A DNA stretch of 44,921 bases. It comes from Symsagittifera roscoffensis (taxonomy: Eukaryota; Xenacoelomorpha; Acoela; Convolutidae). The notes under the pieces are model-generated. The model was not told the DNA's origin, made no database searches, and saw nothing but the letters and a program-made list of their open reading frames with translations. Below, piece by piece: positions 1-10,500 of the stretch. Where the stretch lies: the NCBI RefSeq assembly GCF_963678635.1, contig NW_026970648.1, forward strand, positions 1 to 44,921. Reading direction: 5' to 3'. The position numbers and the translations under genes were made by a program. Within the stretch, counting starts at the first letter, position 1. The number at the start of each line of letters is the position of its first letter.

Positions 1-949
1 GAGAATTGCACGTAAAATGCGTTTGCATTTTTCATTGCCTTCGAAAAATTAGTTCATTTATAAGAGACATGGAAGGATTCTACTTTCAATTTCGTTTCGG
101 TTAGGGAGGTGCCACTTTCCGGATCTTATTGTACGACCCGTGGTGGCTAAGCAAACAGTTTTCTTACTTAAATAAGTTTCAAGCTAATCGGGATGTGTTT
201 TGATGCTTTTTCTAGTCTGAGTTTATCTTTCTTCGTTGCCACTTTCATGCCAAAATTGTTCGGTTTTGATTTGCTAAAACTTTTAATTGTACTCTTTAGA
301 CCTGTCTGTCATCTTCCTTGCTTTTATATTAGTCAAGAACATCCTAATGCTTATCATGCACGAAACTTGCAAAAACTGTCAAAGATCCTTTTCAACATTC
401 GATTACTGTGACAATTTTTGAAATTTTCGGAAAGAATTACTCTGACATTTAATCTTTCCTCCAATTTAAGCAATCTGTGAGTAATTAAAATTGAATGAAG
501 TTTTCAACTACTATATTCAAGTTAACCAAAAATTTTGAATGTCCAGCACGTAAACAAATCCAGTCCGGAATAAAATCAATGACACTCTTCTTCTCTCCGT
601 TGGGGGATAACTTTCAGAGAAAATTTTATGACTACCATTTTTGAAAAATTTCTCGCCAACATTGACAACTTTCTTTAGGAACTCAAAAAGCGAAAAATCC
701 CCGGGGAGGCCCTTCAAGAGATTGAAGCAGTGGTGAAGCTTATGCTAAATCCCCAAAACAAACAACATCTGACAGGGGCGTTGAAAGTACGAAAGTAACT
801 GAAGAGTAATAGATTGATTGCTGTAGCAAACAAAAAAAAACAAAAAGCCGTCGGTTTTTGTGTAATAAGGAAGGATATCTATGAAAAAAAGTTATCGGAT
901 TTACTATACTCAATCCAGTTCAGCAAAAAAACAGAAAGAAAAAATCGAA
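1..949. other. AT-rich non-coding stretch
   Basis: Only short, unconvincing open frames occur here on both strands. None shows a recognisable motif, and homopolymer A/T runs are frequent. I see no RNA gene, promoter or repeat that I can support. A-rich sequence from about 825 to 960 leads into the Penelope-like remnant. Confidence 0.5.
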
Positions 950-2140
950 TTTTATGAAAAAGAAAAAATATCAGAAAGTAACTGTTGGCCATGGAGATTA
1001 GAAAAAAGAAGATTTAACGAAAAATTTCACACAAGGATGAGGTCTACTAGGGGCATACCGCCGCCAGTCTTTGTGATTTGGCGAAGGTGCATAAAAGATA
1101 TCCTATTGAGACCAGTCCTCTCATTGCTCATTAGCTCCTACAGCAAACTGAACAAATTTCTTGCGGATTTTTTTTGAAACAAAAGATGGCGCAAATGATA
1201 TCTCTAGAAGCGAAAAAAAAGTCATAGAGAATTTTAGTGTTGGCCAACTGAAAATGTAATTTCTCTAGATGTGATAAATTTGTAAATAAATGTGCCACTT
1301 AAAAACAAGAAACAAAGCCTACAGTGGCTGCGTAAGCAATATTAAAAAGGCCTTGAGCTGCTGGAAAAAACATGAAAATGTTTTTGAAAATGGTAGATAC
1401 GTTCAATGGGAATTCAATGGGATTTCTTTAGCTATAATTTTTGTCAAATCTATAGCTAATGGGTTACAGAACTGCGTTAACAAGGGATATCGCAAAATTG
1501 TTAGTGACCAAATAAAATCTCTATAAGATGAGTGCAATATATATGTCATGTAAACTTCTGAAGTTGTAGAATGTCAAAACTGTTTGAACAGGTCTCACAA
1601 AGTAGAAATTTATCTGTGGATGATATCAGAAACCGACAGATAAAGGTAACATACTAAACTTTAGAAATTGACTTCCCCTACTGTAAAAAAGTTTTTTCAT
1701 CATGTTTTCTGCAATTCGTCGACGAAGAACAAATTTGATAAAACAATGGAAATTAATCGTGAACAGTGGTTGGATAACTAGTATTCAAATTGTTGATCCT
1801 CGCCGGCTGCGTTGGAACACTTGAAACGATCACCTGGAAATCGAAAACAGAAGGAAGACAACTTAGAAAAAGTCCCGTATGATTGTTGTCGCAATTTGCC
1901 AACAGCCTTGATGATCCCACATCTGGTAAATCCTTGTCAGACATTTGCGATGAAAGTGCGCGATATTGATAAAGCGCAGATAATATTCACAACGCGGAGA
2001 ATCAAAACATGTATGCCTTCACTGGAAAACTCTTTTTTAATTGATTTGAACTTTAAATTGATGTGCAGAATATAAAATTGTGGATTCATATCCATATAAT
2101 TTGGCGAGACAGTACGGCAAGGTTTGAGAAACATCGAAAA
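950..2140 (+). pseudogene. Decayed Penelope-like retroelement (RT plus GIY-YIG-like end)
   Basis: Penelope-like elements encode a reverse transcriptase followed by a GIY-YIG endonuclease. Fragments of both appear here in order, split over frames. Position 1074-1094 encodes DLAKVHK, matching the PLE 'LPKxHK' signature. It is followed after a frame change by RPVLSLLISSY and LNKFLADFF (to 1177). Position 1250-1300 encodes ENVISLDVINL, a stop, then INVPL, which is RT motif A with its Asp in the expected SLDV-x-L-x-x-NVPL setting. Around 1396-1470, NGRYVQWEFNGISL resembles the motif B region. At 1955-2140 the arrangement IKTCMPSL, FLIDLNFKL, then CGFISI-stop-FGETVR resembles the linker and start of the GIY-YIG domain. 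Several stops and frameshifts make it a pseudogene. Each match is short, so the call rests on the order of motifs. Confidence 0.6.
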
Positions 2141-2497
2141 AATTATGAATCCGTTAGAGAGAGTTTAAGGCTGTGTGGTGGTGAAAGTGATTGTTCGTAG
2201 TTAAAATGATGATAAATGTTCTGGCCAACAGCAACTTTTAGATACCCAAATTAGAGGCGTTGCACTTAACAAAATTAGCACGAGCGACGATTTTAGAAGT
2301 AGGGAACTGACAATAAAGCTATACTTCCAGAAACAAAAACTTTGGCTAAAACTAGCATTTTGGAAATATGAGCTTATATTTTAGCATAAAATTAGGATCA
2401 AATACACAATGTATAAGGTAAAAAAGCAACAATTTTCAGCTTATTTTGGCTAATTTAAGAAAAACACTCAAAATTGATATCCGAAAATTTTTTTACA
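2141..2497. other. AT-rich spacer, nothing recognised
   Basis: Between the Penelope-like remnant and the left edge of the duplicated unit I see no open frame of note, no repeat and no RNA structure. The sequence is A/T-rich with short poly-A tracts. Confidence 0.45.
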
Positions 2498-3429
2498 AAT
2501 TTTCAGTTAAAAAAAAGATGTTTCAGTTGGTTAATCTTTTAAATCTTGAATGAATGACCTGAATAGCATTTCTCAGCATCTCTGATCATTCTGTATAATT
2601 TAGATTAAATCTTTAAAATTTATTTATGCACAAAAATACGGAAAAACAGAATGTATAATCAAATAAATGTAATCAAACAATATAGTCAAATAAACAAATC
2701 AAACAAAAAATCTCGTGTTAAAAAGTTTTTTCTTTCTCCATACAGCATGCCGTGCTACCTTCACGTCTTGTCTTGTATCTTTAAGGTTAAATCACCAAGT
2801 TGCATTGTTTCCAACAATGGTCAATTTTCATGACATGAATTTCACAGAAAAAGCTTGAGAGTTCGACGAGAGGGCTTCAATGTGCATTCGCTTGGGACTC
2901 CTGGAGTTCTTCAGCGATCCCCTGTAATGTAACAACCATGAGCAAATGTAAGCTGCCAGTTGTTTTTTTTTGTTCTAGATATTCCCACTCAAAAAAGACA
3001 GTCAATTGTCAATTCCGCTCCAGTCATTGCCGCTTCAAAAGCAGTCAGTTCCGCTCTAGTGTCAAAATTGTTTGCATGTTTCAAACTCCTTAACTCCGAT
3101 TATTTCATAGCAACTAGCAAAGAAATATGTTTAGGGCAACAGCATGGAACTCTTAAGCTCAAAATCTATCAGGGTAACTGAACTGACTTCAGTAGTTCTT
3201 CATCATATCATTCAATCAGAAAACCGTTGGAATTTAATAAATTAGAGAAATGTTTGAATAAAAGTAATGAGTTAGTTACTAAGGAATCAAGCCAAGCAGA
3301 ATGTTGAAAAAACTCGTAAATTTTTACTTAATATATGGCTACGAGTCTATGAGAATCATATAGTAAGCTGCGCTTTCGTTTTTTGGCTCTACAAACAAAA
3401 AATTTCTTCAGAAGTTGTTCTTATCATTA

Positions 3430-5400
3430 TTCTAGTTAAGTACACAGGCAGCGTTTGCAACCTGTTTTGTTAGGTAGATTTTCTTCACAATAAAACTACC
3501 TGTTTTGGGTTCCTTGAGACTTATTTTTTGCAAACGCATCGAAGCTTTTCCCATTTTTTTGAACTTAAGTGGAGTCGTAAAGCTGTTGACAATTTTAATC
3601 GTAAATTTTTGCACGATTTGACGCGCAACCGTTGCATTTCAAACTTATCCTGGTAAACATTAAGCTTTTTTGATATCATGGATTCTAGTTTGAAAATATT
3701 CAGACAAATTTTATGAAAAGTGAGTTGAGTCTAAGCTTTTTGGACTTTGTTTGCCGGAGCTACTTCAGGTTTCGTTGAGTCAAATCAAATTTATTATAGC
3801 ATCATGATTTGTTCCATCCTCGGCCTCGCTTTCACTGCTGAGGCTAAAAAATCAGGTAGAGCTAGTTGGCAACCGATAAAAATTTGCGATCCACCTTTGG
3901 CTGCCGGGACAACAGCTTGAAAAAATTGGTTATCATTTAGCTTTCAGTTTCACAATTGTTACCCTGAACAGTTTCTTTTTCACAGTCGACTGTATCAATT
4001 CAAAAAAATGTCAAAGGTTTTCACGCAAGAAAAATAAGTTTGGGAATACTACAGCAACTTGTTAGGAGATAAAACTTTTTTTTGAGCATCTAACTTGTCA
4101 AAAACTTCCTGTTCCTTTTTGTACATTCCAGCTGTTTTTTAGCTTTTCTTTACGACAAGTTTTGCAGTGGAAAGCCTGAGTTTAGGTTTAAAATTTCATA
4201 CTTGAATTCAATCTTAGCATACGTTTTGAACTTGACACACGGTTGTATTTTAGTGTTTTTCCGATTGCAGCAAGTGTTTCAGCATCTTGTAACACTATCG
4301 TATACTCGTCGGTTTGATTTTTATCATGCAAACACCAAATTTCATTTTTTGGGTTCAGCTTTTTTCTGTTTGCATCTGTATTCTTTCAGCAAACAGTGGT
4401 ACAGCTTCGGGGTCACCTTGTTGTGTTCTGTCCTCAGACCTTCAGATAAACAGTCAATTAAAAAAGGCAATGTGATTTTCGGTGAATGCAATGATTATAA
4501 TTGTACAATTTCTGGCGGTTCGGAAAGTTGTGATTTACTATTGTTTTTGAGCCATTTTAAGTAAGTACTAAAGTGTAATTTTTTCATAAGTAAAATCTAT
4601 CAAGTTTCTAAAAAAAGTTTGCAGCATTTTCAGCTCCATGTTTAGTAACATAAACCATTTGAAAACTTTAAAATAAATTTTTCTTTCTGCGAGAGCCTTC
4701 CTTCTTAGGCATTTAGACGCAAGGCTTCCGTCCGAGCGAGTTGCCCATGGCAACTGATCGCCAACCTCCATCTCAACTTCAGAAGGTCATATGTGTTGTT
4801 CCAAAAAAGAAATTTTTTCATGATTTGGGTTTTTTTCGTCTCCAATATTGGGTATTGTATCGTATCCAATGGGGTTCAGCAGCTTAGTGAGCGATTTCGA
4901 GAAAAAGAGATCCGCATTACTGTTTGATTTATAGATGAGTTCTTTAAAGGTTTGAAGAAAAATTTTATCTGGACCGTGCCATATCTCATTTGGAAATGAC
5001 GTGTTTGTTTTATACAACTCAAGCTCGTTTAGAAAAAAAACAATCGGGGTTTTCCGGGCTCAAAAGATTTTTTATAAAATCTGTTTGGGTGCTTAGATAT
5101 TAATTTTTAAAAACTAAAAGTCGCCAAAAAGGGCAATCTTGTCATGCGAAGCAGCGAGCCTTATTGTTTTTTTCATGTTTATCTCAGAAATTGACCTGGA
5201 GTTTAGCTTTGTTTGCTGCTGGAGATCTATCTGGGAAGGGCTTGTTGAACCTTGAGGATGAGATTTAGCATTGAAACGTCCTTGGCTCTTTACTCTTTGC
5301 GTAATACTGAGCTCATAGCTCTGGCTTGCTTACGACCACTTCTTTTAGTTTTTTCTAGAAAGCATAAGAGTGTCGTCCGAAAAACCAATCATTAAAAATT
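3430..5400 (-). pseudogene. Degenerate non-LTR retrotransposon reverse transcriptase (copy A)
   Basis: Reading right to left, the minus strand gives a series of fragments in the order of a LINE RT. IRLAASHDKIA lies at 5130-5162. A finger-domain segment with SFPNEIWHGPD, then FKELIYK and SLTKLL, lies at 4870-5010. LASKCLRRKALAE lies at about 4690-4740. RTQQGDPEAVPLFAERIQ, a clear QQGDP motif B, lies at 4384-4425. A C-terminal segment containing PAAKGG and LALPDF lies at 3868-3914. The position of the catalytic 'xxDD' motif reads CLHDKN, so the second Asp is lost. Stops and frameshifts separate the fragments. The combination of QQGDP with a late GG-containing, Ala/Leu-rich segment is known in several invertebrate LINE families; I cannot name the clade. 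Not functional. Confidence 0.65.
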
Positions 5401-5984
5401 ACTCTCTATGTTTAAGAAAATATACTTCATCATATCCAAAAGAAAATCTAGCAAGTAACACGCAAATACTTAGGTACTCTCCTGAGTACTCGAACATTTG
5501 AAATTGCTGTATTTACAAAATTATCTAGCACAAAAGCATTATCATTTGAAGCACACTTGACAGATACACATCAAGGAGATTGGAACCATTGGATCTTTTC
5601 AGAGTCGCTAAGTGTTTTATTTACACAATTGATATTATATCAATTCGAACAATAGTCACATCTAATCAAACTCAAAAGTCCTGAAGGTTATAAGGATTCT
5701 TTTCTTGTACAGTCATGGTTTTTTTTTATCTTCACGGCGCGGCGTAAGTGTGATTAGTAAGATTGACTAGGCTCAAGGGGACTGAATTAACCCAGGAAAA
5801 CAGGGTTGAGTTTTTACGTATGAAGAGAAAATCATTAAAATTATTTGAAGAAAATTACACACTCGACAAAAGTCAGAGTTAACGATCATTCTCACCCGAG
5901 CTATGAATGTCCAGCCGCGCCTCAACAGACTCCATCGGCCAGGAACTCCCCCCCCAGGCGAAAGACTCACTTGACAGAATTTTT
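5401..5984. other. Unassigned part of duplicated unit (copy A)
   Basis: No motif was recognised. The stretch is shared with copy B (about 9491-10070) and may be the decayed 5' part of the LINE. It ends in a C-homopolymer (8 C near 5950) just before the block unique to copy A. Confidence 0.35.
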
Positions 5985-6288
5985 TCCAAAATGCCTTCAA
6001 GGGCATTGATCAAACAGGCACAACCTTCAAACATCTCACATCGGTATGTTTGAAGATAAAAAAAATAATAAAGGAATTGTCGAGAAAATTCATAAACGAA
6101 ACAGGCAAATAATGGGAGAGGCTGCACTGTGTTCTTTGAACTCTTCTCTAATGACCATTTAATAATAATAATTAAAACAGTAATGCAGATATCAAGGCAA
6201 ACGTCCGATAGTATTAGTCTCGATTTTCAGTTTTGCCTAAGATCAGTTGAGTTTGTGTTGGTTTCTACTGTTTCGACTGAGTTATAAA
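5985..6288. other. Block present only in copy A of the duplication
   Basis: Copy A and copy B match up to 'cttgacagaattttt'/'cttgtcagaatttt' and match again from 'agtctccatggg' (6289 in A, 10095 in B). About 300 bp in A has no counterpart in B. It could be an insertion in A or a deletion in B. No terminal repeats or clear target-site duplication stand out, and I recognise no coding motif. Confidence 0.6.
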
Positions 6289-6691
6289 AGTCTCCATGGG
6301 TAAATTTTGTCAAGATTAAACTTCGATTCGAAGTAAATGATAGATGATTCTGTTAATTTTTTTGAATGTTTATTTCTGTCTAAAATTAGGCCATTTTTGA
6401 CCAAAAGCCTTTACATGGATTGCTCTTCTGGACCGGAAAACCATATCTATTTTGTTTTTGTCATTGTTTCTGTCTTAAATACTTTCAACTCGCTAGCTGG
6501 TGTTTTTTGCGGTGTTTCACTTATTTCGAGAAACGGATTTCACTCAATGTTGAATCTGCCTTTGATTATGTCAATAAAAATTAGAAAAACGTGCTTTTCT
6601 TGGTAAAATGACAAGGGAAGAGGCGACAATCTTTTTAGTCTTTCTCTATATTCCAATCGCTCAGTCCCAGAATCCACTTTGTAGCGGGTTC
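6289..6691 (-). pseudogene. CR1/Jockey-like LINE, 3' end fragment (in copy A)
   Basis: This is the counterpart of 10095-10500, which forms the C-terminal end of the LINE RT open region on the minus strand. Here the fragment stops abruptly at 6691 and abuts the start of the second duplicated unit, so it lacks the RT core and endonuclease. It is best explained as a by-product of the tandem duplication. Confidence 0.6.
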
Positions 6692-9600
6692 TTGCAAGTT
6701 TTCAGTAAAAAAAGATGTTTCAATAGGTTAATCTTTTAAATCTTGAATGAATGACGTCAATAGCATTTCTCAGCATCTCATTTTGTATAATTTAATTTAA
6801 TTTTTCAAAAATTATTTATGCACAAATAAACGAAAAAACAGAATGTATAACCAAATAAATGTAATCAAACAAAATAGTCAAATAAACAAATCAAATAAAA
6901 AATTTTATGTTAAAAAGTTTTTTCTCTCTCCATACAGCATGCCGTGCTAACTTCACGTCTTGTCTTGTATCTTTAAGGTTAAATCACCAAGTTGCATTTT
7001 TTTCAACAATGGTCAATTTTCATGACATTTTCATGACATTCTCATGACAGTTCGACGAGAGGGCTTCAATGTGCATTCGTTTGGGACTCCTGGAGTTCTT
7101 CAGCGATCCCATGTAATGTAACAACCATAGAGCAAATGTAAGCTGTCGCTATAGTGTCAAAATTATTTGCTTGTTTCAAACTCCTTAACTCCGATTATTT
7201 CATAGCAGCTAGCAAAGAAATATGTTTAGGGCAACAGCATGGAACTCTTAAGCTCAAAATCTATCAGGGTAACTGAACTGACTTCAGTAGTTCTTCATCA
7301 TATCATTCAATCAGAAAACCGTTGGAATTTAATAAATTAGAGAAATGTTTGAATAAAAGTAATGAGTTAGTTACTAAGGAATCAAGCCAAGCAGAATGTT
7401 GAAAAAACTCGTAAATTTTTACTTAATATATGGCTACGAGTCTATGAGAATCATATAGTAAGCTGTGCTTTCGTTTTTTGGCTCTACAAACAAAAAATTT
7501 CTTCAGAAGTTGTTCTTATCATTATTCTAGTTAAGTACACAGGCAGCGTTTGCAACCTGTTTTGTTAGGTAGATTTTCTTCACAATAAAACTATCTGTTT
7601 TGGGTTCCTTGAGACTTATTTTTTGCAAACGCATCGAAACTTTTCCCATTTTTTTGAACTTAAGTGGAGTCGTAAAGCTGTTGACAATTTTAATCGTAAA
7701 TTTTTGCACGATTTGACGCGCAACCGTTGCATTTCAAACTTATCCTGGTAAACATTAAGCTTTTTTGATATTATGGATTCTAGTTTGAAAATATTCTGAC
7801 AAGTTTTATGAAAAGTGAGTTGAGTCTAAGCTTTTTGGACTTTGTTTGCCGGAGCTACTTCAGGTTTTGTTGAGTCAAATCAAATTTATTATAGCATCAT
7901 GATTTGTTCCATCCTCGGCCTCGCTATCACTGCTGAGGCTAAAAAATCAGGTAGAGCTAGTTGGCAACCGATAAAAAATTGCGATCCACCTTTGGCTGCC
8001 GGGACAACAGCTTGAAAATATTGGTTATCAATTAGCTTTCAGTTTCACAATTGTTACCTTGAACAGTTTTTTTTCACAGTCGACTGTATCAATTCACAAA
8101 AATGTCAAAGGTTTTCACGCAAGAAAAATAAGTTTGGGAATACTACAGCAACTTGTTAGGAGATAAAACTTTTTTTTGAGCATCTAACTTGTCAAAAACT
8201 TCCTGTTCCTTTTTGTACATTCCAGCTGTTTTTTAGCTTTTCTTTACGACAAGTTTTGCAGTGGAAAGCCTGAGTTTAGGTTTAAAATTTCATACTTGAA
8301 TTCAATCTTAGCATACGTTTTGAACTTGACACACGGTTGTATTTTAGTGTTTTTCCGATTGCAGCAAGTGTTTCAGCATCTTGTAACACTATCGTATACT
8401 CGTCGGTTTGATTTTTATCATGCAAACACCAAAGTTCATTTTTTTGGTTCAGCTTTTTTCTGTTTGCATCTGTATTCTTTCAGCAAACAGTGGTACAGCT
8501 TCGGAGTCACCTTGTTGTGTTCTGTCCTCAGACCTTCAGATAAACAGTCAATTAAAAAAGGCAAAGTGATTTTCGGTGAATGCAATGATTATAATTGTAC
8601 AATTTCTGGCGGTTCGGAAAGTTGTGATTTACTATTGTTTTTTGAGCAATTTTAAGTAAGTACTAAAGTGTAATTTTTTCATAAGTAAAATCTATCAAGT
8701 TTATAAAAAGTTTGCAGCATTTTCAGCTCCATGTTTAGTAACATAAACCATTTGAAAACTTTTAAAAAAATTTTCTTTCTGCGAGAGCCTTCCTTCTTAG
8801 GCATTTAGACGCAATGCTTCCGTCCGAGCGAGTTGCCCATGGCAACTGATCGCCAACCTCCATCTCATTTTCAGAAGGTCACATATTTTGTTCCAAAAAA
8901 GAAATTTTTTCATGATTTAGGTTTTTTTCCGTCTCCAATATTGGGTATTGTATCGTCTCCAATGAGGTTCAGCAGCTTAGTGAGCAACTTCGAGAAAATG
9001 AGATCCGCATTACTGTTTGATTTATAGATGAGTTCTTCAAAGGTTTGACGAAAAATTGTATCTGGACCGCGTCATATCTCATTTGGAAATGACGTGTTTG
9101 TTTTCTTCACCTCAAGCTCGTTTAGAAAAAAAACAATCGGGGTTTTCCGGGCTCAAAGAATTTTATATAACAAATCTACTTGGATGCTTAGATATTAATT
9201 TTAAAAAACTAAAAGTCGCGAAAAAGTGCAATCTTGTCATGCGAAGCAGCGAGCCTTATTGTTTTTTTCACGTTTATCTCAGAAGCTGATCTGGAGTTTA
9301 GCTTTGTTTTCTGCTGGAGATCTATCTGGGAAGGGCTTGTTGAACATTGAGGAAGAGATTTAGCAGCGAAACGTCATTGGCTCTTTACTCTTTGCGTATT
9401 ACTGAGCTCATAGCTCTGGCTTGCTTACGACCACTTCTTTTAGGTTTTTCTAGAAAGCATAAGAGTGTCGTCCGAAAAACCAATCATTAAAAACTACTCT
9501 CTATGTTTAAGAAAATATCTTTCATCATATCCAAAAGAAGTTCTAGCAAGTAACACGCAATTACTTAGGTACTCTCCTGAGTACTCGAACATTTGAAGTT

Positions 9601-10500
9601 GCTGTATTTACAAAATTATCTAGCACAAAAATATTATCATTTGAAGCACACTTGACAGATACACATCAAGGAGATTGAAACCATTGGATCTTCTTAGAAT
9701 CGCTAAGTGTTTTATTTACACAATTGATATTATATAAATTCGAACAATAGTCACATCTAATCAAAATCACAAGTCCTGAAGGTTATAAGGATTCTTTTCT
9801 TGTACAGTCATGGTTTTTTCTCATCTTCACGGCGCGGCGTAAGAGTGATTAGTAAAATTGACTAGGCTCAAGGGGACTGAATTAACACAGGAAAACAGGG
9901 TTGAGTTTTTACGTATGAAGAAAAAATTATTAAAATTTTTCGAACATAACTCGATTAACTCGATAAAAGTCAGAGTTGACGATCATTCTCACCCGAGCTC
10001 TGAATGTCCAGCCGCGCCTCAACAAGACTCCATCGGCCAGGAACTCCCCCCCCCCCAGGCGAGAGTTTCACTTGTCAGAATTTTGAGTAATAACAGTCTC
10101 CATGGGTAAATTTTTTCAAGATTAAAATTCGATTCGAAGTAACTGATAAATGTTTCTATTAAATTTTTTAAATGCTTATTTCTGTCTAAAATTAGGCCAC
10201 TTTTTGACCAAAAGCTCGTACATGGCTTACTCTTCTGGACCGGAAAACCATTTCTATCTTTGTTTTTCATTGTTCCTGCCTTATATACTTTCAACCCGCT
10301 AGCTTGTGTTTTTTGCGGTGTTTCACTTATTTCGAGAAACGGATTTCACTCAATGTTGAATCTGCTTTTGATTATGTCAATAAAAATTACAAAAACGTGC
10401 ATTTCTTGGTAAAGTGACAAGGGAAGAGGCGACAATTTTTTTTAGTTTTTCTCTATATTCCAATCGCTCAGTCCCAGAATTCACTTTGTAGCAGATTCTT
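6692..10500. repeat. Tandem segmental duplication, copy B
   Basis: This is the second head-to-tail copy of the 2498-6691 unit. It is shorter because it lacks two blocks present in A. Its right end (about 10500) lies inside a LINE whose reading frame carries on to about 12.7 kb. In copy A the same LINE sequence is cut at 6691 and joined to the start of copy B. This is the pattern expected from unequal exchange with a breakpoint inside the LINE. Confidence 0.85.
7525..9490 (-). pseudogene. Degenerate non-LTR retrotransposon reverse transcriptase (copy B)
   Basis: This is the duplicate of the 3430-5400 pseudogene and shares its breaks. The motif B region lies at 8503-8517 and reads QQGDS, so the Pro of QQGDP is changed in this copy. 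The C-terminal PAAKGG segment lies near 7960-8010 and the finger segment near 8965-9110. Shared stops show that the element was already dead before the unit was duplicated. Confidence 0.62.

Larger units (their letters stand above)
2498..6691. repeat. Tandem segmental duplication, copy A
   Basis: The sequence starting near 2498 (gatgtttcagttggttaatc) recurs near 6713 with the same order and orientation, and the match continues to the end of the unit. Copy A ends where copy B begins (about 6691/6692), so the two are directly adjacent. By eye the copies are roughly 95% identical. Copy A carries two blocks absent from B: about 95 bp near 2953-3047 and about 300 bp at 5985-6288. The unit contains a decayed non-LTR RT on the minus strand (3430-5400) and ends in the 3' part of a CR1-like LINE. 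Confidence 0.85.

Noticed and set aside
4202-4564. 120-codon plus-strand frame (and its copy at 8296-8655) as a gene
   Set aside because: It lies opposite the RT motif B region of the minus-strand LINE remnant and is explained as its shadow.
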